Shown one piece after another: positions 7,171 through 14,955 of a stretch of DNA of 64,000 bases. Below the pieces are notes generated by a model, which had not been told where the DNA came from, did no database searches, and was given only the letters and a program-made list of their open reading frames with translations. Source of the stretch: Streptomyces sp. NRRL S-350 (GTDB lineage: Bacteria > Actinomycetota > Actinomycetes > Streptomycetales > Streptomycetaceae); assembly GCF_000719705.1 (NCBI RefSeq), contig NZ_JOHO01000011.1, positions 254,698-318,697 on the forward strand, read 5' to 3'. Position numbers and translations under genes: made by a program. Position 1 is the first letter of the stretch; the number at the start of each line of letters is the position of its first letter.

Positions 7171-8439
7171 TCACGCGACCTGGTCGGGGGAGGGGCCCTT
7201 GACGAGGTGCAGAATCCGGGCCATCGCGGGCTGCTCGGCGGCCGGGACGGGGGCCTCTGCGAGGGGTGCCGCGGGGGCCGGGACGGGGGCCTCTGCCGGG
7301 GGTGCCGCGGGGGCCGAGACCGGGGGCGCGGCAGGGGCCGGGGCGGGGGCCACGGGGGCGGCCGGAACGGGGGCCGGGGCGGGGGCCACGGGGGCGGCCG
7401 GAGGGGCTGCGGGGGCGGCCGGGGCGGGTGCCCCGGGGGCGGCCTGGGCGGGTGCCCCGGGGGCCGGCGGGACGGCGGCCCGAGCGGCCACCTGCTCGGG
7501 CCAGAAGGAGGTGCCGATGAGGTGCGGCCCGGGGGCGTCGGCGAACATGGCCAGACACTCCTCCGGGGACCGGCTGAGGGCGCGCTTCAAGGCGTCGATG
7601 TGGATGCCCCAGGTGTTGCCGAACCCGCGGATCTGCATCTTCTGGACGGGGATGCGGTAGCGGGCGAGGACCATGCGCAGCAGGGAGACGTCCCACCCTG
7701 GGGGCATGGCCTCGACCAGGGCGGAGAGGTGCACGCCCTTCCGGCCGGCCGCGACGGCGGCCAGGACCTCGGAGAGGGCGTGCCGCATCAGGGCCTCCTC
7801 GGCCTGCGCGAAGGTGAGGGCCGGGACCGCGGGGGAGTGGCACTCCCCCGCCGCTTCATGATCGTTTTCGGCGTCGGCCTCCTCCTCGTCGTAGTACTCC
7901 CACTCCCCGTCCTCGTCGCCCTCCGCGTCTTCCTCGGTGTCCTCCTCCTCGGCCTCCTCCTCCTCGTCCTCCTCGGCAGCCCGGGTGCGCGGCTGGCTCA
8001 GGCTGACGCCGGCGGCGGCGAGGTACCAGGCGACGATCAGCACGCCGATGATGTAGCCGTGCCAGGGAGTGAGGAGCGCCCAGAGGAGGCCGCCGAACGC
8101 GCCGCCGGTGCCGACCGCGGCGGCGACGCACAGCGCGGCGATCCCCAGGCCCTCCAGGGTGTCGGCGATGGACTTCCCCTTCGCCTTCGCCTTGCCCTTT
8201 CCCTTGGCGGCCTTCGTCTTCGGCTTGCCCTCCTCCCCGTCCTCCTCCTCGGCCGGCTTGTCCTCCTGCTGCATGTTGGCCGCGGCCCGGAGCGCGCGGA
8301 TCAGGAGCAGCAGGAGCAGCTTGGCCAGGACGACGGAGCCGCGGAGAACGGCGATCGGGCCGAGGGCCCGGAGGACGGCGCGGGCGTCGAGCTCGTCCTC
8401 CGGTGCAGCCTCGGTGGTGGTGGTCTCCCCCTTCGTCAT
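7171..8439 (-). CDS. Membrane protein with acidic linker, wHTH-like domain and Pro/Ala tail (Spd-like?)
   Basis: The protein is 422 aa. Hydrophobic segments occur around residues 32-50 and 100-150. They flank a Lys/Ala-rich stretch (KGKGKAKAKGK) and are followed by an extremely acidic run (EEDEEEEAEEED). Residues ~215-290 look like a winged-helix domain (LALT-type helices, then RIPVQKMQIRGFGNTWGIHI). The last ~100 residues are Pro/Ala repeats. Such architectures occur among plasmid-spread proteins of Streptomyces conjugative elements; this is a comparison of style, not a domain match. It is the last gene of the leftward unit from 12278. Confidence 0.5.
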   Translation of the reverse strand: MTKGETTTTEAAPEDELDARAVLRALGPIAVLRGSVVLAKLLLLLLIRALRAAANMQQEDKPAEEEDGEEGKPKTKAAKGKGKAKAKGKSIADTLEGLGIAALCVAAAVGTGGAFGGLLWALLTPWHGYIIGVLIVAWYLAAAGVSLSQPRTRAAEEDEEEEAEEEDTEEDAEGDEDGEWEYYDEEEADAENDHEAAGECHSPAVPALTFAQAEEALMRHALSEVLAAVAAGRKGVHLSALVEAMPPGWDVSLLRMVLARYRIPVQKMQIRGFGNTWGIHIDALKRALSRSPEECLAMFADAPGPHLIGTSFWPEQVAARAAVPPAPGAPAQAAPGAPAPAAPAAPPAAPVAPAPAPVPAAPVAPAPAPAAPPVSAPAAPPAEAPVPAPAAPLAEAPVPAAEQPAMARILHLVKGPSPDQVA

Positions 8440-8442
8440 GGG

Positions 8443-8853
8443 TCAGCCCAGCTTTCCGGACATCTTGATGATCGCGTTCACGGCCGTGCCGCCGAGGCCA
8501 CCGGCGGCTTGGGCCGAGACGGCCATGCTGATGCCGAGGACGGCAGGGACGATCATCTTCTTCCACTTGAAGCAGAGCGCGGTGATCCCGAGGCACAGGA
8601 CGACGCCACCGGGCCCGACGTTGCCGACCCCGCCGTCTCCGAACACGGAGGAGGGGATCTCGTTGACGTTGTTGGCGAAGTCCAGCCACATGCTCCCCGC
8701 GGCGATCCAGAGACTCCCGGTGACGAAGCCAAGGCCGGTAGCCGTGTCCCGCTTGAGGCTGATCCGGTCGCTACCGCGCAGTCCGGCGATGAGTGCGAGG
8801 GAGGACCCGGCGGCGAAGCCGGTGGAGGTGATCGCGCCGATCATCTGGCTCAT
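8443..8853 (-). CDS. Small polytopic membrane protein
   Basis: The protein is 136 aa with about four hydrophobic stretches (ITSTGFAAGSSLALIAGL, GFVTGSLWIAAGSMW, GGVVLCLGITALCF, MIVPAVLGISMAVSA). It lies 3 bp upstream of the 422-aa membrane protein and 14 bp from the preceding gene, so it is cotranscribed with them. Size and position fit a small Spd-type or pore-forming partner in conjugative spread. No specific family is recognised. Confidence 0.55.
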   Translation of the reverse strand: MSQMIGAITSTGFAAGSSLALIAGLRGSDRISLKRDTATGLGFVTGSLWIAAGSMWLDFANNVNEIPSSVFGDGGVGNVGPGGVVLCLGITALCFKWKKMIVPAVLGISMAVSAQAAGGLGGTAVNAIIKMSGKLG

Positions 8854-8867
8854 GGTGCGGGTGCCTT

Positions 8868-10187
8868 TCAGAGGGTGGGGCCGGGGGCGTACAGGAGGGT
8901 GGCGACGGCGGCCGTGGCGAGGGGGATGCGGAGGATGAAGCGGACCAGGGCGCCGCGGTGACGGACCCTCCGGTCCACCAGGAAGTACAGGCCGCCGTTG
9001 ACGATCCCGGCGGTGAGGATCAGGGAGACGGCGTTGGGGCCCAGGCCCCATTCGGTGCCGTACTGGTTGACCCAGCGGACGCCGACCGGGGCGAGGTTGC
9101 GGGCGAGCTCCCCTGCGGCGAGGGTGCCGACGAACCGGGCGATGAACGGGTACGGGAGGACGTGCTGCACGGCCTGGTGGCCGAGGAGCTTCCACGCGCC
9201 GTACCAGCCGGCCAGGTTGAAGGCGAGGCCGAAGGTGCCGACGATGCCGTGCTCGGCGGCGGGCATGAAGCCGGAGACGTAGTCGGAGCCGCCGACGCCG
9301 TAGCCGATCGCGGCGGCGGCGCCGTTGAACAGCACGAACCGCGTGCGCTTGTCCTTCGGCTTCCAGCTGCCGCCCGTCTTCGACTCGGACTTCGCGGCCG
9401 GGGCGGCGGGGGCGCCGGCGGTCGGGGGCTGGCTCGGCTTCGGCGGGACGGGCGCGCCCGGGGCCTGGCCTCCGTCCGGGGGCGCCGGGGTGGCGGAGGG
9501 GGCGTTCTTCGCGAACGCCTTCACCTTGACGGAGGACCACCAGGGGAAGACGGCCTCCGGCTCCTGCTGCTCCTCCTCGGGCTCCTCGTCGTCGTCCGGC
9601 TCCGGCTCCGGGGCGGGGGCGGGGGCGGGGGCGGGCTCCGGCTCGGGCTGCGGGGTCAGGTCGACGGTCTCCCCCGGGCGCGGGTACCGGCCGCCGCCGA
9701 CGATGTGCCCCTCGGGAAGGTCGTACTTCTGGGTGCGCACCTCGGCGGGCGGCTCGGTGGGCTGCGCCGGGATGACCGGGGCCGGGGCCGCCGGGGGCTC
9801 CTCCTCAACGGCGGCCGGCTCGGCGGCCTCCTCTTCGGCGGGCTGAGCCGGGACCGCGGGCAACTCGGCGGGCTGAGCCGGGACCGCGGGCAACTCGGCG
9901 GGCTGCGCCGGGATGGCCGGGGCCGCCGAGGGCTCGGGGTCGACCACGATCATCGGGCCGAAGGCGTCGCCGACGGCGTCGTGGAAGGCGTCCGTCGCGT
10001 CGGCCGCCACCATGCTGGTCAGCAGGGCATCGACCTCGATCGGGACGGCCCGGGCCGTCCCGACGGCCTGCTCGACGACCGTAGCCGCAGCCTCGACGAC
10101 GGCCAGGTCCGCGGCGGCGTCCGCCGCGTCGTCCTCGGCCATCCCGGCGAGCAGGTCGTTCACGTCGCTGGGCGGGGTGGCGCTCAT
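8868..10187 (-). CDS. Membrane protein with long Pro/Ala/Glu N-terminal domain
   Basis: The protein is 439 aa. The first ~270 residues are low-complexity Ala/Pro/Glu, including perfect repeats of the unit AELPAVPAQP encoded by a 30-bp tandem duplication. Residues ~285-439 contain four or five hydrophobic segments (FVLFNGAAAAIGYGVGG, GIVGTFGLAFNLAGWYGAW, VSLILTAGIVNGGLYFLV). The ATG overlaps the previous stop as ATGA. The long acidic N-terminal arm would be cytoplasmic. It probably belongs to the same membrane assembly as its neighbours. Confidence 0.55.
   Translation of the reverse strand: MSATPPSDVNDLLAGMAEDDAADAAADLAVVEAAATVVEQAVGTARAVPIEVDALLTSMVAADATDAFHDAVGDAFGPMIVVDPEPSAAPAIPAQPAELPAVPAQPAELPAVPAQPAEEEAAEPAAVEEEPPAAPAPVIPAQPTEPPAEVRTQKYDLPEGHIVGGGRYPRPGETVDLTPQPEPEPAPAPAPAPEPEPDDDEEPEEEQQEPEAVFPWWSSVKVKAFAKNAPSATPAPPDGGQAPGAPVPPKPSQPPTAGAPAAPAAKSESKTGGSWKPKDKRTRFVLFNGAAAAIGYGVGGSDYVSGFMPAAEHGIVGTFGLAFNLAGWYGAWKLLGHQAVQHVLPYPFIARFVGTLAAGELARNLAPVGVRWVNQYGTEWGLGPNAVSLILTAGIVNGGLYFLVDRRVRHRGALVRFILRIPLATAAVATLLYAPGPTL
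9841..9900 (-). repeat. Perfect 30-bp tandem duplication in coding sequence
   Basis: Two identical 30-bp units (9841-9870, 9871-9900) and a degenerate third encode a Pro/Ala/Glu decapeptide repeat in the membrane protein. Confidence 0.85.
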
Positions 10188-11356
10188 GCCGTCTTGCTCC
10201 TCTTCTTCGGAGTCGGGTTCTCGATCCGGCGGCGGGTGCGCGGCACGGTCTCGGCGTAGGTCCGGCTGGGGCCGTGGACGCTGGCGACGTGCGCGATCAG
10301 GTCGTCGTCGCTGATGGCCGGGTTGACCGCGAGGGCGGCGCGGATGGTAGCCGCGACGGACGGGGTCCCGCCGACGGCCTGGAGGGGCGGTGCGGCCGGG
10401 GCCGGCTGCGGCGCGGGCGCGGCCGGGGCGGGCGGGGCCGCCGGAGCGGCGGGCGCGGCCGGGGCAGCGACCGAAGCGACCGGCGCCGGAACCTGCGCGG
10501 CCGGAACGGGCGGAACGGGCGGGGCGGGCGGCGCGGGCACCGGAGCCGGAGCGGCGGGCGCCGCCGGTGCCGGGATGGCCGGTGCCGGGACGGGCTGGAG
10601 CTCGGGCTGCGCCGGGATCGGCGCGGCCTCGAGTACCGCCGGTGCGGCAGCCGGGAGCTCCGGCGCCGGGGCGGGCCGGGGCGGCTCGATGGCCCGCGCG
10701 GCCTCCGGGCCGTAGACCGCGGCCAGGTACGCCTGGACGCCGTCGAGGCGCTGCTGCTCCCCCAGCACGACCCGGTTGACGGCCAGCTCCTCGCGCTTCT
10801 GCTGGAGGAAGGAAGCGGCGCCCTCACCGAGCGGCACCGCGAACATCCGCATCACCACCAGCCACATCCCCTTCGCGAGGATGCTGACGCCGCCGCCGAT
10901 CACCCCGGCCGCGACCTTCTCCTTGCCCACGCCGTGGGTGATGACCGAGGCGACGACGACCGCCAGCGCGAGGAAGCCGCCGACCATCGCCGGCTTCGCA
11001 CGCGCAGGGTCGTAGCGCAGCAGCCACTCGATCACCTGGAGACCGATCCACGTCAGCTCGAAGAGAGCCGCCGCGCCGTAGGCGATCCAAGGCGTCACCA
11101 CCCCGGACAACTGGTCGCCGATGCTCGCCGTCGACCAGGCCACCGACACGGCGGTCATACCGACCGCGAGGCCGACGACCGCCCGCAGCCCGATCGCGTC
11201 GAAGTTGCGCGGCGGTACCGGCTCCCACTCCTGGTAGGTCTGCGGGGTGAGCCGGGTCTCGCCGCCGATCGTCGTCTCGACCATCCGCTGCCGGGTCACC
11301 AAGCGGTACTTCACGCCAGGGACGCGGGGCTGCTCGGTCGGGGTCTCGGTCGTCAT
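10184..11356 (-). CDS. Four-TM membrane protein with Pro/Ala tail (SpdB/DUF2637-like)
   Basis: The protein is 390 aa. The N-terminus (residues 17-47) is a strand-rich arm (YRLVTRQRMVETTIGGETRL). Four transmembrane segments follow at about 55-75, 88-113, 122-140 and 147-172, then a short coiled helix (FLQQKREELAVN). About 150 residues of Pro/Ala linker and a C-terminal helix bundle (IRAALAVNPAISDDDLIAHV) with a basic tail complete it. This order resembles proteins annotated as SpdB, DUF2637 or Sec31-like in Streptomyces conjugative elements. The ATG at 11356 is chosen over an upstream start that has no ribosome site. Confidence 0.55.
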   Translation of the reverse strand: MTTETPTEQPRVPGVKYRLVTRQRMVETTIGGETRLTPQTYQEWEPVPPRNFDAIGLRAVVGLAVGMTAVSVAWSTASIGDQLSGVVTPWIAYGAAALFELTWIGLQVIEWLLRYDPARAKPAMVGGFLALAVVVASVITHGVGKEKVAAGVIGGGVSILAKGMWLVVMRMFAVPLGEGAASFLQQKREELAVNRVVLGEQQRLDGVQAYLAAVYGPEAARAIEPPRPAPAPELPAAAPAVLEAAPIPAQPELQPVPAPAIPAPAAPAAPAPVPAPPAPPVPPVPAAQVPAPVASVAAPAAPAAPAAPPAPAAPAPQPAPAAPPLQAVGGTPSVAATIRAALAVNPAISDDDLIAHVASVHGPSRTYAETVPRTRRRIENPTPKKRSKTA

Positions 11357-11392
11357 GCTGCTGCGCCCTTCGCGCTCGGTCCTACAGGGTGC

Positions 11393-11420
11393 GGCCGGGC
11401 CCACGGGGGTGGGCCCGGCC
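11393..11420 (-). terminator. Intercistronic stem-loop
   Basis: A 12-bp perfect stem (11393-11404 with 11409-11420) with a G4 loop between two leftward genes. Confidence 0.55.
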
Positions 11421-11449
11421 GGTGAACAGGGCGGGCAGGCCGGGAAGCG

Positions 11450-11671
11450 CTACCGGCCGCCGAAGCGGCGCTGCTCGCCCGCCTGGTGCGCCGCGCGACC
11501 CGCGCGGTCCGCCGCGCCGACCGCCTTGGAGCGGCGCCGGTTCTCCTTGGTCTCCCGCGCCTGGCGCTTCTCGCGGTCCTTCCGGGTGGCCCGGTCGGAG
11601 GCGGACTCACGGCCGGAGTAGGCGGTGGCCGCGGTCTCGCCGTCGTTGCCGCCGAACAGCCAGTCGAGCAT
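11450..11671 (-). CDS. Small highly basic protein, 73 aa
   Basis: The N-terminus MLDWLFGGNDGE is followed by a dense Arg/Lys/Glu helix (RATRKDREKRQARETKENRRRSK), probably a charged single helix. The start overlaps the stop of the next gene as TGATG. Function is unknown. Similar tiny charged proteins accompany spread genes in actinomycete elements. Confidence 0.6.
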   Translation of the reverse strand: MLDWLFGGNDGETAATAYSGRESASDRATRKDREKRQARETKENRRRSKAVGAADRAGRAAHQAGEQRRFGGR

Positions 11672-11829
11672 CAGAGACCCACCGATCCGGCGGCCTCGTT
11701 GCCGTGGCTCTGCGCGCCAGCGAGCTGATCGCGCGCGTCCACCGACCGCTGCTCGCGCTGCTCAGGGGTGCCGTACGCCTGACGGGCGAGCTCGTGCTCG
11801 CGGGCCGCGCCCTCGGTGATGTCCGCCAT
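11671..11829 (-). CDS. Small helical protein, 52 aa
   Basis: MADITEGAAREHELARQAYG begins a short amphipathic, Gln/Glu/Arg-rich protein. Both ends overlap neighbouring genes by one base (TGATG), which argues for translational coupling in a three-gene string (11450-12278). Not recognised. Confidence 0.6.
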   Translation of the reverse strand: MADITEGAAREHELARQAYGTPEQREQRSVDARDQLAGAQSHGNEAAGSVGL

Positions 11830-12278
11830 CAGGCCGCCACCTCCGCGCGCGGGCCCTTCGAGCCACCGGGGGCGGGCTGGTCCTTCGGACCGCGCGGGCC
11901 CTCCGCCAAGTCCTCCGGGCCCTTCGCCGGCTGCTCCTTGCGCGGGTGCGGGAACCCGGGGATCGACGGGATCACCGGCTCGTTGTCCGCCTCGGTCCAC
12001 TCGTAGCCGGCCGCGCGGGCCGCCTTGAGGAGAACCAGCGCGTACTCGCCGCGGGTGATGCCGCCCGTGATCTCCGGGAGGAGACGGAGGGCGATCTGCG
12101 CGAGCAGCCCGGCCTCCGCCTCGGCGTCGACCGCCTTGTACGCCTCGGCGAACAGCAGGCCGTACACCGAGCCGCCCAGCGCGGCACCCGGGTACGCGGT
12201 GCGCAGCGTCTCGGCGACGCGCGCCAGAACGGCACCGGCCGCCTCTTCGGGGGGCGTGATCACATCGGTAAGGTTCAT
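11829..12278 (-). CDS. Hypothetical helical protein, 149 aa
   Basis: Residues 1-95 form an all-helical globular domain (VLARVAETLRTAYPGAALG, then LLAQIALRLLPEITGGITRG). A Pro/Lys/Gly-rich tail of about 50 residues follows (PRKEQPAKGPEDLAEGPRG). It is the first gene of the leftward membrane-protein unit and lies directly downstream of the triple GTGTGCAACCAC repeat, which probably contains its promoter and operator. Not recognised. Confidence 0.6.
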   Translation of the reverse strand: MNLTDVITPPEEAAGAVLARVAETLRTAYPGAALGGSVYGLLFAEAYKAVDAEAEAGLLAQIALRLLPEITGGITRGEYALVLLKAARAAGYEWTEADNEPVIPSIPGFPHPRKEQPAKGPEDLAEGPRGPKDQPAPGGSKGPRAEVAA

Positions 12279-12318
12279 GCGTCTGCTCCTGGTGACTCAG
12301 GGGTGGACGTCCCGGCCC

Positions 12319-12413
12319 GTGTGCAACCACGGGGCGGGGTTGTTAGGCGCTGCCCGGTGTGCAACCACCGGGCAGCGTCGTTTTCAGCGACCCTGGCCTC
12401 CGTGTGCAACCAC
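12319..12413. promoter_or_regulatory. Three direct repeats GTGTGCAACCAC in a divergent control region
   Basis: Perfect 12-bp repeats lie at 12319-12330, 12357-12368 and 12402-12413, spaced 38 and 45 bp apart. They lie between the leftward spread-like unit and the rightward excisionase-like gene. An 11-bp related copy (GTGCAACCACG) occurs at about 23080-23090. Direct repeats of this kind suit a repressor (KorA/KorSA-like role) or an iteron origin; which one cannot be decided from sequence. Confidence 0.75.
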
Positions 12414-12452
12414 GTCGGCCGGGGTGACCGCTGATGAGTACGAGACTACCCA

Positions 12453-12476
12453 CCTGCTTGCGCTGGCGCAAGCAGG
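12453..12476 (+). promoter_or_regulatory. Perfect inverted repeat before the 12494 start
   Basis: CCTGCTTGCG, a 4-nt centre and CGCAAGCAGG form a perfect 10-bp inverted repeat 17 bp upstream of the GTG at 12494. It overlaps the expected promoter/leader and is likely an operator or RNA hairpin. Confidence 0.65.
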
Positions 12477-12493
12477 TCTGAGAGGATGGAGCC

Positions 12494-12811
12494 GTGTCCG
12501 ACTCCCCGAACGAGCGTCAAGCCGGGGCCGAAGAGGCGCAGTTGAAGCTCTGCACCATCCCGGAGATGCCCGATCTCCTGGCGGAGGCCGGTCTCAAGCG
12601 CCTGACCGAGGCGCGCATCCGGCAGCTTGCCGCCACCCCCGAGTTCCCTGGCCCCGTCTGGGAGCGGGGCAACCTGCGCCTGTTCAACTGGCCCCCAGTG
12701 CTCGAGTACTTCCGCGAGCGCAAGCTGCGCCCCGGGGAGCGGACTGACCTCAAGCGAGATCAGGAGGCTCCCCCCAGCGATGAGCACCACGACAAGGCAG
12801 GACCCCAGTAG
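12494..12811 (+). CDS. Small excisionase/MerR-like DNA-binding protein
   Basis: The protein is 105 aa. Residues ~20-75 follow the MerR/Xis wing pattern: an N-terminal helix (TIPEMPDLLAEAGLKRLT), a second helix (EARIRQLAATPEFPG), and a wing ending in RLFNWPPVLEYFRER. Proteins of this form act as recombination directionality factors or small repressors. The GTG start follows GAGGATGGAG. The reading overlaps the GIY-YIG gene by 32 bp, so the two are coupled. Assignment as excisionase is inference; it is far from the integrase. Confidence 0.6.
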   Translation: MSDSPNERQAGAEEAQLKLCTIPEMPDLLAEAGLKRLTEARIRQLAATPEFPGPVWERGNLRLFNWPPVLEYFRERKLRPGERTDLKRDQEAPPSDEHHDKAGPQ

Positions 12812-13409
12812 CGAGACGAGGCGCGCGGCGGTGTACCGGCTGTACGCCGCCGACGGCGCGCTGCTCTACATCGGCTCCTCGTACGACCCCGAAGGACGCT
12901 GCAAGGGCCACCAGCGCACAGCGTGGTGGCCCTTGGTCGAGCGCCGCACGGACGAGTGGTACGACAGCCGTGACATCGCGTACGGGGAGGAGCGCCGCGC
13001 GATCAAGGAGGAGAACCCGGCGTACAACTTCGCCTGCACCGACCAGCACACCGGCCCGGCGCAGGTCCAGGTCGTGCGCCAGGCCGGGGCCGCCGAGGAA
13101 GAGGCGCAGCGCTTCATGGCCGCCGTAGAAGTCCTCAAGCAGATGAAGGACCCGGCGGCGCAGGCACGCGCCATCACCCAGGTCTTGCAGGCCCAGCCCG
13201 GCGCAGTGAAGGCCCTCAAGGGGATTCGGCGCGAGTACGTCCTCAGGCAGCGCGCCGCCAAGATCACGTTCCGGGCCATCGCGGCCGACCTCGGCGTCTC
13301 CGTCGGCACCGTCCAGGACATCGTGCGCGGCTACTCCGGCTCGTACCAGGACCGGCCCCGCACGGGGGCCGGGAAGGTGTCGGCGTCCGAGACGCCGCCG
13401 TCCAAGTAG
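12780..13409 (+). CDS. GIY-YIG nuclease-like protein with C-terminal HTH
   Basis: The protein is 209 aa. The GIY-YIG core is at residues 18-83: VYRLY (GIY position, Tyr19/Tyr22), YIG at 30-32, Arg40, acidic residues in YGEERR and Asn83 in PAYN, matching the Y, YIG, R, E, N pattern. After a helical linker, residues ~170-190 form an HTH (TFRAIAADLGVSVGTVQDIV). GIY-YIG plus HTH suggests a site-targeted nicking or homing-type enzyme. The ATG at 12780 has AGGAGG at 12762-12767. A second GIY-YIG protein of the element (26319-26825) shares the same core and may be a paralogue. Confidence 0.7.
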   Translation: MSTTTRQDPSSETRRAAVYRLYAADGALLYIGSSYDPEGRCKGHQRTAWWPLVERRTDEWYDSRDIAYGEERRAIKEENPAYNFACTDQHTGPAQVQVVRQAGAAEEEAQRFMAAVEVLKQMKDPAAQARAITQVLQAQPGAVKALKGIRREYVLRQRAAKITFRAIAADLGVSVGTVQDIVRGYSGSYQDRPRTGAGKVSASETPPSK

Positions 13410-13509
13410 TTCACCACCTCGGCGGCGTCGACGCCGCCCGGCGCGGCCCCGGCATGCCCAGTGGCCGCTACCCTCTGCACCCACCTCAGCACAGAGAGCA
13501 GGTTCCACC

Positions 13510-14013
13510 ATGCGCAGGATCACCGCCGCGGTGCTCGCGGCCGCCGTCTCCGTCGGTCTGCTGGCCGGCTGCAACGGCGCGAAGCCGAGCAAGTCGAAGC
13601 CGTCGTCGTCCGCGTCGAAGAAGGCGAAGCCGGCGCCGTCGAAGTCGAAGGCGAAGTCGAAGGCGAAGTCGAAGGCGAAGCGGGCGTTCAAGCCCGGGGA
13701 GGTCGGCGATGACGACGGGTTCGCCTCGGTGGTGTCGGCCGGGTACCAGGATCATGCGGTGTGGGGGGCGCACGCCTACGTCGTGCAGTGGTCGATCACG
13801 TCGACGGACGACGACACCGAGTCGTACATGGCGAAGCTGACGTTCGCCGATCGGGACGGGAACACGCTCGGCAGCACGGCCGTGACCGCCTTGGACTTGG
13901 CGGCGGGTGCGACCGCGGAGGGCGAGACGGCGCCGCTGGGTGCGGAGATCCAGTCGGGCCGGGCCGGGGACATCGTCTCGGTGCGGGTGACGCACATCGA
14001 GGAGCTGACCTGA
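13510..14013 (+). CDS. Lysine-rich lipoprotein
   Basis: The protein is 167 aa. It has a classical lipoprotein signal peptide (MRRITAAVLAAAVSVGLLAGC), with the lipobox LAGC making Cys21 the lipidated residue. The next ~35 residues are a Ser/Lys/Ala linker built on a repeated AKSK motif. The folded part (from ~60) is beta-rich (VVQWSITSTDDDTESYMAKL), immunoglobulin-like in feel. It would sit on the outer face of the membrane. A role in superinfection or entry exclusion is a typical possibility for mobile-element lipoproteins, but it is not shown by the sequence. Confidence 0.7.
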   Translation: MRRITAAVLAAAVSVGLLAGCNGAKPSKSKPSSSASKKAKPAPSKSKAKSKAKSKAKRAFKPGEVGDDDGFASVVSAGYQDHAVWGAHAYVVQWSITSTDDDTESYMAKLTFADRDGNTLGSTAVTALDLAAGATAEGETAPLGAEIQSGRAGDIVSVRVTHIEELT

Positions 14014-14216
14014 CGTGGATGTCGACTGGGTGGAGGTGGTCTGTGCTGGCCGGCGGCGGGTGCTGTCCGGTGCGTCTGGTGAGGCGGTGGACGAGGTAGC
14101 GGCGCTGGTGCAGGGCCTTGCTGGTGGTCGCGGCCCGGGCGGCGTGGACGGCCGCCCGGGCGGTACGGCCCAACCGGCTGGGGAGAGTACCTGATCCGGC
14201 CGTCCATGCATTCGAG

Positions 14217-14248
14217 AGTGGCCCCTGCCCTTCTGGGCGGGGGCCACT
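14217..14248 (+). terminator. Terminator hairpin
   Basis: A 14-bp stem with one G-T pair (arms 14217-14230 and 14235-14248) and a TTCT loop end the lipoprotein transcript. The rest of 14014-14310 shows no gene. Confidence 0.65.
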
Positions 14249-14310
14249 GGCGTTTCCGTCGCGGGGTGTCCGCGCTGGTCGGGGCGGGCTCCGGGTGTGC
14301 TGGGCGGCCC

Positions 14311-14316
14311 TAGACT
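14311..14316 (+). promoter_or_regulatory. -10 box TAGACT of a leaderless promoter
   Basis: TAGACT ends 8 bp before the ATG of pyrE. The predicted transcript start therefore falls at or within 1-2 nt of the start codon, typical of leaderless actinobacterial mRNAs. No Shine-Dalgarno site is present. Confidence 0.55.
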
Positions 14317-14324
14317 GATCACTC

Positions 14325-14861
14325 ATGAGCAATGACCGGGACGCCCTGCTGGCGCAGATCAAGGACAAGGCCGTCGTGCACGGCAAGGTCACCCTCTCCT
14401 CCGGCCTGGAGGCTGATTACTACGTGGACCTGCGCCGGATCACGCTGGACGCGGAGGCGGCGCCGCTGGTCGGCAAGGTGATGTTGGACGCGGCGGCGGA
14501 CCTGGAGTTCGACGCGGTGGGCGGGCTGACTCTGGGCGCGGACCCGGTGGCGGCGGCGATGCTGCACGCGGCGGCGGCGCGCGGTCGGAAGCTGGACGCG
14601 TTCGTGGTGCGGAAGGCGGGCAAGGCGCACGGGTTGCAGCGCCGGATCGAGGGCCCGGACGTGAAGGGCCGCCGGGTGCTGGCGGTGGAGGACACCTCGA
14701 CGACCGGCGGTTCGGTGCTGACCGCGGTGGAGGCGCTGCGCGAGGCGGGCGCCGAGGTGGTGGGTGTCGCGGTGATCGTGGAGCGCGGCGCGGCCCCGGC
14801 GATCGCCGAGACGGGCCTGCCGTACGTGACCGCGTACACCTTGGACGACCTGGGGCTGTGA
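14325..14861 (+). CDS. pyrE: Orotate phosphoribosyltransferase
   Basis: The protein is 178 aa, normal length for PyrE. It converts orotate and PRPP to orotidine 5'-phosphate in pyrimidine synthesis. Residues 118-130 (VLAVEDTSTTGGS) are the PRPP-binding loop. Lys97 and Lys100 in VRKAGKAHG match the catalytic/flexible-loop lysines, and SSGLEADYYVDLR is the N-terminal PyrE motif. It is embedded between element genes, read rightward and probably leaderless. Either the element carries a second pyrE as cargo or it captured the host gene; a genome-wide check would tell. Confidence 0.85.
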   Translation: MSNDRDALLAQIKDKAVVHGKVTLSSGLEADYYVDLRRITLDAEAAPLVGKVMLDAAADLEFDAVGGLTLGADPVAAAMLHAAAARGRKLDAFVVRKAGKAHGLQRRIEGPDVKGRRVLAVEDTSTTGGSVLTAVEALREAGAEVVGVAVIVERGAAPAIAETGLPYVTAYTLDDLGL

Positions 14862-14908
14862 GCCCGGGTCGGCGGCCCCCTCCCCTTCCGGGGTGGGGGC
14901 CGCTGTCG

Positions 14909-14955
14909 TGTCCGGACACTGTCCGGACGGTGTCCGTGCTGGTCAGGCGCGGTGT
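14909..14955. repeat. TGTCCGGACA cluster
   Basis: One exact palindrome (14909-14918) and degenerate copies lie in the gap between convergent pyrE and the DUF3307-like gene, extending into the 3' end of the latter. Confidence 0.7.
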
